Assembly: GCA_905250025.1 (NCBI GenBank)
Contig: CAJNOJ010000190.1
Span: 124,001-188,000, forward strand
Direction of reading: 5' to 3'
DNA length: 64,000 nt
Source: Adineta ricciae
Taxonomy: Eukaryota > Rotifera > Eurotatoria > Adinetida > Adinetidae
Shown here: positions 11,989 to 23,200 of the stretch, in pieces
Numbering within the stretch: position 1 is the stretch's first letter
Layout: each line of letters starts with the position of its first letter
The notes under the pieces: model-generated
What the model saw: the letters and a program-made list of their open reading frames with translations, nothing else
Told to the model about the DNA's origin: nothing
Databases searched by the model: none
Program-made: the position numbers and the translations under genes

Positions 11989-12979
11989 TTATTCTTTTGG
12001 TAAAAGAACATTGTTGGAATATTGGTTAGGAATGTTACCTGGTGGGTCGAATACAACAACACCATACCACCAGTTTCCATCTTCCGATCGAGCGCGACCA
12101 ACACCGATTTCGCGTGATGCTTGCCAAACAGATTGCGTGAAGTTTTCTGTATCTTTACGACCGTCGAAACCGTACATGTATCGTTTACTTTCTTTCATCC
12201 ATTTACGAACCATTTTGTCGCCTAAAACGAAACTTTTCGATCGAAGAAGAATTTTATCGAGAATCGATCAAGGCAAACCTGTTAATTCAGCTTGGAATGA
12301 TGCACCGAAGTTTTCACCCAAAGTTTGTCGACCGAAGTTACGCATTTCAGCTGGACTATGTTCTAATTTACCAGTACGAGCCATTTGTTCTGCCCAACGT
12401 TGCGCAATTTCACATAACTGTTCATTGACGGTTAACGGTTCAGCGCTATGACGTGCACGGTATCCATTTAGGAGCTTAAGAGTCGATTCAGTAAATTCTT
12501 CATTGTCTTCTGATGCACCTGGATACATTGCTGAACGAAAAATCAAACAAAAGTTTTTCAATGAACTTCCGAAAGAAGAAAGACATTACGTGATTTGCGT
12601 GACGAAGCACGTGAGATATTTCCGGCATAAGGATCGGCGTATGGATCTTCATACGTTTGGATTTCACTTGCTGAGAATGGTCGTTTCGAAGTATCTGCTA
12701 CTTGTGGTGTTCGTTCATAAGCACTGGCTTGTTTCTTCAATTGAAATTTTCTTAGAAAGAATGCCGCAACACCTAAACACTCCGAAAAGTTATTCACTCA
12801 AAAACGAATTTCAACTTCTCTTACCGATATTGATACCAATGAAAATTAATCCTGCAAGTCCATTGGTTAACCTACAAATAGATCCTATGTACTCATATGC
12901 AAATCTTATCCATTTGTACATACCACATATACCAATAGGACTGGAAACATAGGCTCATCTGAGTGGCTGTAAGACCCAT
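11989..12979 (-). CDS. Membrane-anchored CAP-domain protein (GAPR-1-like)
   Basis: This is a CAP (CRISP/antigen 5/PR-1) superfamily protein most like GLIPR2/GAPR-1. The CAP core reads STLKLLNGYRARHSAEPLTV, IAQRWAEQMARTGKLEHSP, LGENFGASF, then FTQSVWQASREIGVGRARSE and WWYGVVVFDPPGNI, and it keeps the His/Glu cavity residues and the VGxG region. Upstream exons supply MGLTATQMSLCFQSYW, a hydrophobic segment (NGLAGLIFIGINIGVAAFFL) followed by basic residues, and a linker rich in Ser, Arg and DPYADPYAG. The start at 12979 was chosen because it joins in frame across two short introns. Gly2 with Thr6 fits the N-myristoylation pattern. GAPR-1 itself is myristoylated but lacks this transmembrane stretch, so the anchor is unusual. 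Confidence 0.85.
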
Positions 12980-13272
12980 CTTTTTCGCTTTCTAACGCTG
13001 TGTTGTCGTATGAAAATGCTACCAAAACACGTCTACGCTCTCCTTTAAATGAAGTAAAATGTTCGTTTTTATAAATGATGTGAAGTCGAAGGCGGTGAAA
13101 GAGGAGAGAGAGAGGAAAAGTGTTTGTTGAATTACATAAAACATGAAGTTTCACTTTGAGAGAATTTTTTTCTTTTGACGAAAGAAAATATTGCCTAATC
13201 CATTAAACATGTCGTTCGAATATTTGAGGCGTTGCCAAATGTTTGTTTTAGTTGTGAAAACAAAACGAACCG

Positions 13273-16200
13273 TTAGTTTTGCCGTTTGATCTATGCAAGA
13301 GAAAAATATTGAAGGAAAGTTTACTGATTATCGTCTTGCTTTCGCAAACCTGTAGCGATTGAATTAAATTGGCGAAGATTGAAAGAAAAATAACAGATGT
13401 TGTTGTTTGTTGCGTAAAATATGAAATTGTTTTAGAATACTGATCAGTTGTTAGTTGACATGAACGAACAATCTCGGGCAACTTCTCACGACAATCACTG
13501 AGAAATGTCTTGAAGAAGAGAAAAACAAATCTTTTCGCATTCGCATGTTTCTGTTTTACTTGAAGATTCATTTTCACGTCGAGTTTCTCCATCCATAATT
13601 GAATTTGCTGAGAAAGAAGAATGTATTCAACACAAATATGAAATGATTTGCATTGTTACTCGCTTACTTGAAATTCTTTTTGCATTTGATCAATTTCGTA
13701 CTTAACTATATTGAGATCGACTAAATAGAAATGTTTTTGTCGAAAGATTTCTCCTAATCAGCAAATTTACTTTTGCTTGCGGAGAAAATCAGATGATAGT
13801 TGTCTTTCAAATCGAAGATTTCCGGATGTCGATCGCGACATATTTGAGAAACGATGTTTATAATTGGTACACGCGTTTTCGGTGTTTTCAATTCGCTTAC
13901 CTAATCACAATCGAACGATTCAAAATCTAACAAAAAGCTTTGTTTCGTCAAACTTTCGATAGATCATCAAGTGTAAGAATCCGATGCGTCGGAGTTGAAT
14001 TCAGATGATTAATAACCGAGAGGATGATCTAAATGCCAAAAAACAACGAATTCGAATAAAGGTCAAACGACGCGACGAATATTTTACTTCGAGTAACTTT
14101 TTTATATGTACGGAGTGGTATAAGAAGACACAGGCATCATAGAGCAGTTGCAATTGCTCGGTTATCAATCGACAATTATCAGCGAAGATTAGTTTGAATT
14201 TCAAGGTATTTAAACGTTCCATATAAAACGGGATTTGTAAGATCTGTAATTTACAAGTCAATCAGTACGTTGAGAAACGTTTTTATGCATGATCTACCTC
14301 ATAGACGAGTCGATCCGCAGGAGTCAGTTGTTCTTTAGCACCTGACAATCGAGTGAAAGCATTGATCTATTTATAAACGAAATTTATTCAATTGATATTT
14401 TCAATTCTGGAGAAATTTTTCTGAGTATATACGGCGCTTCGTTTTGCTGACGAAGTACTCTGACGAACTGAAAGACGAAATGACGCTATTTATTTGCATA
14501 CGGATTGAATGTAATTTGGACGAGACAATATTTGAATTGTATATGAAAGAGTCACCTAACGTCGAAACGAGAGCGCTTGCGACAATTCTGGCAAAAGGAT
14601 CAAGAATATATTTCGTTCTTAGCATTACAGAGTGCTTTTGCCACTCAAATACCGATTTTAATCCTTCAATGAAGTTATTGTTACTTGCAAATATGTTGAG
14701 AATAGAAATCGTAATAACTAGTTTCTCTCTCTCCCTCTCTTTGTGATCTTCAAGTCAACTGTGCGAAATGGAAATTGTTGAGTCTGACTCATGGTTGCCT
14801 GCCGGCTGGTAATACATTACTTCTGTTTCATTTGGAATGTATTGAATCAAATGTTGAATGAATTCAACGGAATTCAATTCTGAATCGAGATTTCTGATCG
14901 ATTCAGCTATTTCAATTGGATTTCGTTTAGTAAATGCCAACATAATTCCTGAAATACAAACGAATCCATCAATCATAGTCATCTGATATATACATTGGAT
15001 GTTCTTATCATTAGAAGACAACGATTCTATTTTGGGTATACAACCTTTGTAAACTAGTCGCGTCTTACGAGTCGCTTATCACTACAAATCAGTTTTAAAC
15101 TGCATCGAACGCACATAAAAAAATGAAAAACAGAGAAACTTATCAATACAACAAAACAACAAGCGCAGAAAAACGAAGTACATCATCTGAATGACAGCAC
15201 TTTCTGTAATGTTAGTGATTTGCTGGCACTTTCGATCGTTTCGATCTCGAGCCCGGGCCAAATCGAAACGTGTAACGACCTTCAGCTGAACTCATAGTTC
15301 CGCTTGGATAGTAGAAACGAATTCCTCTGGCTAGGTTCAGGTACGTCATCTCTAAAAAATAAAGTTCAATGGTTGGCAAATGAATGGAAGTGAGAAAATG
15401 ATCGTACTAGTATTACAGTTTCTTCCTTTAACATCTTGCCAGAGTTTAGCAGCTTCATGTCGTTCGAGGAATTTAAAAATTCCTTTTTTACGATCAGTAT
15501 ATTGAGCGACATGCGAGTATTTGGGATTATCAAGTAATATTCGAAGAAATTCACATAGATGAGGTCGATGCTTTTTTCCATCTGTCTTCGATACAATCAG
15601 CCATTCATCAAGATTGAAGCCACTTATGCTGTCGGATTTTGACGTCGGCTCTTTTGATACAGACGCATACGGTACTGAATCTATTTGCATATCGGTGTTG
15701 AAATATGTGACTTCACTGAGTCCAAGATCGACATTGAATAAGTCCGAGTCGTTGTTGTTTGTTTCGTAACGAATTGAGGGATTTGATTGTCGATAAGGTT
15801 CAGTTACTAATACAACATTATTGTCAACAACCGGTTGGTAATACGTATTTGGCGGAGCTTGGTATTCAATATATGAATAGTTTTGTTCCGGATAATTGAG
15901 CATTGAGTTATGCGTTGTGTACAGATATTGCTGATTCGTTGTCGTTGGATACGTATCAAATGAACTTGCCATGTAATTATTATCATAACCATGGTATGAA
16001 CTTGATTGCTGACTATCGTCGAACACTGAAGCACATATACCATCAATAGTCTCATGATCGAATACTCTCGGAGGTGCTGAGTAACCGTTTGGTGTGTTTT
16101 GTGTGTAATTAGACGGCAAGTGATTGCTTTGGTTTGGCCGGATACATTCTTCAATTATTCTCGCTACTTCGGGATCATAATACTCAGGATCGAAGATGCT

Positions 16201-17673
16201 TCCTTCCCTAGAGTAGTACGTTCCTACTTGTGAAATGAGGAAGTTAACGTCTCCTAGCTTGCGTGATTCGGTAGAACTAAGAGACGAGCCTAGAATATCA
16301 TTCCAGCTGGAATCTGAATCAGAACTGCGGGTAGCTGGATACATCTTATTGAGTAGAAGACATTTTTCAAATGGTAACGAAACAAAATCGAATTCGAATC
16401 ACTTTGTTCTGTTCGGTGAGGCCCGCTTATAAATATATATGCGTAAATGTTATGACGAATACAAAAAAGAGAGAGAAAAAAACAACACTCGAAATATTTT
16501 ATGATTCGTTCTGTTTTCGAAAAAAAGCTTCGCTTCGAAGACGAATGTGTCATCGTAGTTTAAGATGAATTATTTTGAGAATATCGATCGTTCGAAATTA
16601 CAGTTTGCCCGAATGTAAACATCGGGTTTTTTTCGCTGAAGACAGCAACTGATAGACTTTTCTTAAAAATCATGCTTTTACGTTAGCTTTGATCATTTCG
16701 GAGTTATTTACCACAAGCAAAATCGCATTAATGGACTCTTATAGCAACGAACAAACGCAACTTGATTGCCGATAAAAAATGCAATACTTGTTTTTCTTTT
16801 CGTTCTATGCAGACTTATCATTTTTCACTTCGATGCTACCCCTTGCGTCAATAAAAAAAAACTTTCAAAAATACAACTCAGCATACATCCCCTTCACTAA
16901 TAGACGATTTACGAAGAAAACAAAATCAACCAACCCAAATTGTAGCCTTTTCTGGCGTCCAATATCGTCTCTTGTTTTGATTCTTTTCGTCTCTCTGCAT
17001 ATTCTAAAATTAAATAATTACATTTTCTATTGCAATTAATGTATCAGTTAACATACGATAGCTTGTAGATGGACTCGCTTGAGTAAAGTAATCAGCCACG
17101 TCGAGATTCTTTACCTGAAACACAGCAAATGTTACATGACTCATGGATATTATTTACTTTCATGACTCAGGATTTGGATTAAATATGAATAAAAGGAAGT
17201 CTTACCGAGGACCATAGAGAATTCTTATCCGGTGAAAGAACTTCTATTTTCATCGCTTGTTTTTGCAATTTGATCGCTAAATCCAATGAAGGAGGTAATG
17301 GTGGTGCAGGAGGAATGACTCCTGTTGTTTCTACTTGAACTTCCATTGGTGAATGTTTAGCTTCTGTTTTGATAATCGGAATTTCTACTTGCCGATTGTC
17401 GTTTTTCATCAGTTCAATCGGTATATGTTTTGTCATACTTTTGGGCGTAAATGTTACGTGATTAAGTAATACAACTAATTGATCAATATCGGTGATCCGA
17501 TGAGATTGATTCCTTTGATCGGAATTTTCCAATTGAAGTATGTTTTGAGTAACCGCACGATATAGATGATCCAAAACAGATTGATCGTTGAGAGAACGAT
17601 CAATACAATCAGGCTGGCAGTCGAGGAAATGAAGTTCCAATTGAACATCTGATTCTCCCGTTTTCGAAGACAT
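13273..17673 (-). CDS. Short formin (FH1-FH2), interrupted by a nested gene
   Basis: Formins nucleate and elongate actin filaments through a dimeric FH2 ring. Exon 1 (17673-17206) encodes an N-terminal region of unknown type and a short poly-proline FH1 (IPPAPPLPPSLDLA). Exon 2 (17114-17057) gives VKNLDVADYFTQASPSTSY, the FH2 start. A 2,003-nt intron (17056-15054) follows and contains the ETS gene. FH2 resumes with IESLSSNDKNIQ, GIMLAFTKRNPIEIAESIRN and EFIQHLIQYIPNETE. Later blocks are INAFTRLSGAKEQLTPADRL, FYMERLNTLKFKLIF, IILSVINHLNS (the GNYLN-like site), RVPIINIVSQICRDRHPEIF and KTISYFTQQTTTSVIFLSIF. TAA lies at 13273-13275. It lacks the usual GBD/FH3 regulatory half. Two junctions (near 14955-15000 and 14400-14760) could not be resolved cleanly, so partial decay is possible. 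It is divergent from the membrane protein at 17828. Confidence 0.75.
15212..16344 (-). CDS. ETS-domain transcription factor, nested in formin intron
   Basis: The ETS domain is at the C-terminus. The first long exon ends with PHLCEFLRILLDNPKYSHVA, RKKGIFKFLERHEAAKLW and KGRNCNT. An intron starting near 15410 joins this to KMTYLNLARGIRFYYPSGTM and GRYTFRFG. The two recognition-helix arginines, spaced R-x-x-R (ARGIR), that contact GGA are kept. TAA is at 15212-15214. The N-terminal 240 residues are acidic and Tyr/Ser/Asn-rich, typical of an activation region, with no Pointed/SAM domain that I can see. C-terminal placement is like the ELF/ESE/PDEF groups, but I cannot assign a subfamily. The whole gene, TATA box included, lies inside a formin intron on the same strand. 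Confidence 0.87.
16427..16440 (-). promoter_or_regulatory. TATA box of the nested ETS gene
   Basis: On the minus strand this reads ATATATATTTATAAG, about 85 bp upstream of the ETS ATG at 16344 and inside the formin intron. It supports an independent promoter for the nested gene. Confidence 0.4.
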
Positions 17674-17827
17674 TTCGAATCTGGAAAGAAAATGCATCAA
17701 ATTCTTTTTATTATCAAATTCAAAAGGTCTTTCAATTCGTCTGATAAGCAAATATCTTCGACATTTGTCGGTGGTTTGGTTTGCAAAAGTCATTTGCCGT
17801 CTTATTTACATCCAATAACTAAACATA

Positions 17828-18904
17828 ATGGCACGATGGTTTCTCTATTCCATCATAGTTTTGATTTTGATGATTTCTGCGATGAGCAACGCCAATGAAC
17901 AATGTGACGAAAACATCTTTGTGTTGATTTCATCGAGAACTGTTTTCCTATTCGATGGAAATCCACCGAGTGTTATCTACGAAACGAAGTCAAACACGAC
18001 TATCGAACAAGGCTTGTTTCACCGGCGAACTAACACAATTTTGTTACTATTAAATGAATTCAATGCGACATATTCGATTGCTTCTTTGAACACGCTCGAC
18101 ACTCTACATACTTATTGGAAAGAAAAACTAAGTATCAGGGCTTATTCGTCAGCAGTTCATCTCAGTCTTGGCCAACGTTATCTGCATTTATTCGATCCAC
18201 GAACACTACTTATGCAGACATTTACTTTACCATTATCATCTTCGGTGTTTAAACAGAACTACCTACTTAATTTACCTAAAACTGAACGGGCGTTGGGTTT
18301 CCTCATTGATGAGAACTTTCGAAACGCATGGATGCTCTACCAAACAAAGCATTTTCATCAACTCCATGTTTGCCAATTAGAAACATCATCGTGTCAGTTA
18401 TTAGTGAATATTTATAATCTAATTTCACCTATCAAGATGTTCATCAATTGGAAATCTGAGCAATTCTACATTCACTCGCAGAACTATCTAATGATCTTCG
18501 AATACTCTCATAACCAAACGGATTATTCTATGCACTATTCAAATCTATCAACAGTAAATCAATTTTTGACTCTATGTGAATCCTTAAACCGAATCGAATA
18601 TATCTCAACTGATCAACGTGAAGTATGCTATGGAACATGTGAACAACTTCCGTGGATATCAGATGATACGAGTGATATCCATACAGTTCAACGGCTACCG
18701 ACACTCTCTAACATATTCCGCTGCTCAAAACAACGACGAATCAGCAAAATTGTTCTCCTCGTTTTAATTTTGATCGATCTACTCGTTCTAGCGGGTGTTA
18801 CTGTTTGGTGTGCGTATAAACACATCCTCTCACCGCCTGTGACGAAACAATTGAGTTGTGGGACGATTTCAACGATCGAAAAAGATTTCATAACTTATTT
18901 TTAA
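17828..18904 (+). CDS. Intronless type I membrane protein, unknown family
   Basis: This is a single open frame of 358 residues. It starts with a signal peptide (ARWFLYSIIVLILMISAMSN) and has an extracellular part of about 280 residues with several N-glycosylation sequons (for example NTT, NAT, NQT, NLS) and scattered cysteines. Near the C-terminus lies one transmembrane helix (KIVLLVLILIDLLVLAGVTV), followed by a tail of about 35 residues. The luminal part looks beta-rich (repeated short hydrophobic strands such as YLHLFDPRTLLMQTFTLPL), which could be a propeller-like ectodomain; that is inference. I do not recognise the family. It is unusual here in having no intron. Its ATG is 154 bp from the divergent formin ATG and its 3' end is convergent with TGIF. 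Confidence 0.8.
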   Translation: MARWFLYSIIVLILMISAMSNANEQCDENIFVLISSRTVFLFDGNPPSVIYETKSNTTIEQGLFHRRTNTILLLLNEFNATYSIASLNTLDTLHTYWKEKLSIRAYSSAVHLSLGQRYLHLFDPRTLLMQTFTLPLSSSVFKQNYLLNLPKTERALGFLIDENFRNAWMLYQTKHFHQLHVCQLETSSCQLLVNIYNLISPIKMFINWKSEQFYIHSQNYLMIFEYSHNQTDYSMHYSNLSTVNQFLTLCESLNRIEYISTDQREVCYGTCEQLPWISDDTSDIHTVQRLPTLSNIFRCSKQRRISKIVLLVLILIDLLVLAGVTVWCAYKHILSPPVTKQLSCGTISTIEKDFITYF

Positions 18905-19026
18905 CTCGCAATATGTCTTTGATACTTACTTGCCTTCCACGATTGATTTCCTTTTCATTGGAAATGGATGAAACAACTGGTGTCGCTTTTTTTTCTTTAT
19001 TACATCAAGGTTGCTTTCTCTGTCGG

Positions 19027-20291
19027 TTACTTTCTCTTTCTTCCTTCATCTTTTNGTATTCTATGTAGTTCTCTGACAGCTACATCAACAAGAAGTTGAA
19101 AACCGGCGAGATCACCACTTGAACTATTTGTCGAACTAGTTGATGTTGATAAGGAATCAGTCGAACATATCAAACGTGTTTGTGCTTGTTTAGACTCAGT
19201 CGATATTAGATTGATGACGGCTGGATCACGAATAGGTTTAAGCAAAACATGATGCCTAGTTGATGCGCTACAACAAGGATCAGTTGTTGATGATGAAGAA
19301 GAGGATGATGATGACGATGAAGAATTGTCTATTTGTTGTGATAATTGTTTGTTGAGCACATTAGAGTTATTTGCAAGTATTAACGAAGGTGAAGAACTAC
19401 GTTCAGTGATGACATTGATTTTCACGAGTGATTGGGACAGTGTATTATCTGTTACTGTTGTCGTCATTGGTTCGGTCGAAGTATTTTCACCGCTTGTTGA
19501 ACATATCGCTGATGGGGGTGATGAACGTTTTTGATCACGAGAAAATCGTCGAGATATTGTGAACTTTTTCGGATCAGTACCTTCTTTCTTTAGTAAATCA
19601 GGTAGAATACGTCGACGAGCATTGATAAACCAATTACACACTTGATTTATAGATAAATCGGCCCGCCGAGATAAATTCGCTTTTTCATCATCTGTCGGAT
19701 AAGCATTGTAACGATGTTCATATAACCAATTCTTCAATATTCGAACCTAAAATCTTTTCAATAGAAGTCATTGTTCGAGAGATTGCTTTCTCTTCTTACG
19801 CTATCTTTGGGTAGATTCGCTCGTCGCTTTTTTAACTTCGACGACGAATTCGTTAAATTAATATTAGTTGTTGATGATGACGATGATAATATCGAATTCG
19901 ATGAACTGTCGAGATCACAATCAGAGTCTGTTTGTTCACTAGGACGATGTCGAAGTTTTTGTTGATGATGTTGCTGCTGATGATGATGATGATAATGAAA
20001 CGGTGACGAGTGTGCTGAATTCATTAGAGATGAACGATGTGGACTAACAATAACTTCAGCTGAATGATGGTAGATAGATGAAGGATACAAAGGATCATGA
20101 TTAGTACAGTTGGTTGTCGACGAAGGAGAAGACGAAGATGATGATAATGATGATGGTGGTAATGTTGCTAGTGTTGTCGATGGTGGTGATGGAGAAAGAT
20201 ACGAAGATGATAGGAGATTTGTCATTGTTTGATAATGTGGAATTGTTTGTGAATGATTACTAGCATATGAATCAGTTGACTGATCGATCAT
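19027..20291 (-). CDS. TGIF: TGIF-type TALE homeobox protein
   Basis: TGIF proteins are TALE homeodomain repressors that limit TGF-beta/SMAD and retinoid signalling. Exon 1 (20291-19800) encodes a low-complexity Ser/His/Gln-rich region ending in [14 protein letters not shown] 53-nt intron follows. Exon 2 (19746-19027) begins [20 protein letters not shown], the three-residue TALE insert, and continues through [20 protein letters not shown] and the TGIF-specific [10 protein letters not shown]. The C-terminus has a polyserine run and [15 protein letters not shown] near the end, which resembles the conserved TGIF tail. The ambiguous base N at 19055 falls in this last stretch, so the final residues and the stop are less certain. 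The predicted length is about 403 residues. Confidence 0.93.
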
Positions 20292-23200
20292 CGAAAATGA
20301 TAAGAGTGAATATTCTACAATGTGAAAAGAACAAACGAACGCTAAAATAAACTCAATTGACGTTTAAATCGGATAATTGTATCGCATTATAAGGTAAAAA
20401 TGAAGAAAATGGCCTGTCACAATAAATAGGCGAAATCAAATGTCATTACTCGATTCACAATTATCAAATAGGCAACAATGACAATGCACAATACGGACAT
20501 TCTGAAGACGATGTTAAACTATCTGTCAGGTGCAGTATGCAACATTACAACTTACACAAATGGGCGAACAAAAAATGTCTCTTATCTTACACTATCTGAG
20601 AATGCGTGCCGTTTGTGTCATCCGACGTGTTTCTTTTTCTAAGATTTTTCTCTTCGTTTTTTTTTTATAGCCATGAATCAAATGCAGATGGTTCTTAGAT
20701 TGTAGTTCGATACTTTCTTTGTGTTAAATTAATAGTACTACGAGTAAAGGGAACAGAACAGGACGTCTTTAATCGACTTGAGACTTTATAATTACCATAT
20801 GATTAGCTTTTGAGAGAAGAGAACGAAAAAAAAAGAGAGACAGAGTCAATTTTCGCTTTTTTTTATTCTTTCAATGAAAAAATGCTCAGCTGATGAGAGA
20901 AATTACGTGTTTGATTCGTTTTTCTCTTCATTCTTATCAAAACGTATGTAAAATGAAGATAAATTGAGACGTTCTCTCTCTCGCTTGCTTCTAATGTGCT
21001 TTCTTATCAAGCTTGTGTTGAAAGAAGACAGATGTCATCTCTTCGAAACTCATCCGACTGCACATCTTCTCCTTACTGTTCTAATGATAATAGTTAAGAA
21101 GGGAATATGAAACTTGCTCGATTGACATTAAACCATTATTTGACGTACTAGTCAATACAGGCCATCTATTTTTCTTTTCTTCAATGTTATTGTTCTTCCA
21201 TTCTTTCTCTCTATCTCTCTTTCTTTCTTTTCTATAAGTAATCATCATCATCATTATCATCCTTATAGTGTGTGTGTGTATCAAACGATCGAAAAAAAGA
21301 TAAAAATGTGTGACATCATCTTATTGGATGTCAAAAAGAAAATGAGAGAGAGAGAAGAAATCGATACACAAAAAATGATTAATTCAATGCATATGATTTC
21401 GATCAAATGAGAAGACACATAGGTGAAAATCACTGCCCTTCCTCTTACATCGAATGATGAGCCTCATTGATCATAGTCATCACGTCTACACATACACGCT
21501 CTCGTATCTTTGTTTCTTTCTATGCAGAAAGATACAGTTTATAGCGCAAAAGACGAAGAAGAAACAACAGCAGAGTGTACTTATGTGAAAAGTGATCTAT
21601 CAGGAGATTACACGAAAGAAAAGCTATTCAATTCCATTTTAAATTAAAGTCTTAAGTCGAAGCCTTTAGCTTTGATACTTATTCCGATGGTTTCATTTAT
21701 CCTCAATAGATAGATCGATAGCTATATGATGAGTATAAATAAATAGATTTCTAAGTAGCTCTAAGAAGAAAATCTTTCAACACTAATTATGCGTGTGCAG
21801 TCCAACAGACACCTCAACAGCTGTCTGCCAATATCTATCATCGTATCATCAGCATCCGTTGAAAAGAAACTAGCTTGGAAGAAGGGAAAAAAACTACTTG
21901 TTTCAATATCCTATCATCAATATCTGTTAAGCGAGAAAAAGGGAGAGAACTATTTGCCTTGGAATGCGTGTGTGTATGTATGTATGTATGTCCTGTTAAA
22001 GATGATTGATGGGGAAAATGAAGAAAATGAGATAACGTTGGTCGAAGACAACGACAAAGAAGAAGACCCATTGTTTTACTCAGCATGAGATGAACTATTT
22101 CTAGGTTGGCTCCTTTTTCGTTGCTAAAAATTAGTCAATCTGTCAGTCAAATTCTCTATTTCCTGCTGAGATAAAAGAGATGTCTAATAAAATAAATACA
22201 GGTGTTTGGAAACCAATGGTTTAAGACGTATCTGTCCTAATAGAATGACAAAAGAGAAAAAAAGAGAACTTACATCGTATGTCTGTGTATTGTCAAGTTT
22301 CGTTATCTACTACTGTAAGCACAGGTATATCTTTCTTCTTAATTTTGTCTTCTTTTTTTCTTAAGTGCTTTCACTGTCTTTTCTCGTTCTTTCCCTCTGT
22401 TTCATTTTCAATTGGATTATGATTACCTTTTCTTTTGTTTAACTCGTTTGAAAAAAAAGAGAGAAGGAATTTGTCACACTACTACTTATTTAATTGTGTC
22501 CAATAAGAAGAAAGAATTTGTTGTTTTGAAATGCTCGAAGGAAATCAGATAAAGTAAACACCGACACACTTCAATTTTCAGTCTATCTGAAGGTATAAAT
22601 TAAAGGAAGGTTTCTGATATGTATACATTAAGCAAAAGAGAGCGAAAGGCACATTCATTCACTTGATCGAAGCGAAACAGAACGGCTTACAACAATAAAG
22701 GAACGCTAGTGTGTAACGACATGTGACGAATCGTTACAATCGAGGAAAAAAAGAGAAAGACATCTGAAAATTGAAAAGAAAATATCGGCTTTTACATGTA
22801 AACTGAAAGCGAGAGAGAGAGAAAAATTGATGGTATACGTCAAAATTATCTACTTAGATTTGACATATACGGTGGGCGAGCGCACTGCAAGGTCGATAAT
22901 GAAAATTACAAATAAGAAAACAATCATAGGTTGTCAGGTGGATTTGTCGAATCAACGAGAACAATTTGAATTCTTATGAGGAATGGCTAGGAATGAAAAA
23001 ACAACGCGCAAGCCAACGGACAGACATTTTCCGAATCATTTCTCGACGTAATACATCATGCACATCAATTGAATGGATCACTTAAAATGAATAGAAGAAG
23101 AAGACGATGATGATGATGATGATGATGATAGTCGTTCTTTCGTTCTCGGCTGTTAAAAACCATTATAATGAGAAAAGGATACAAAGGTTGTTTAACTATT

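Noticed and set aside
15212-16344. ETS-formin fusion protein
   Set aside because: The ETS frame ends at its own TAA, has its own start and TATA box, and the formin exons on either side join to each other in FH2 order.
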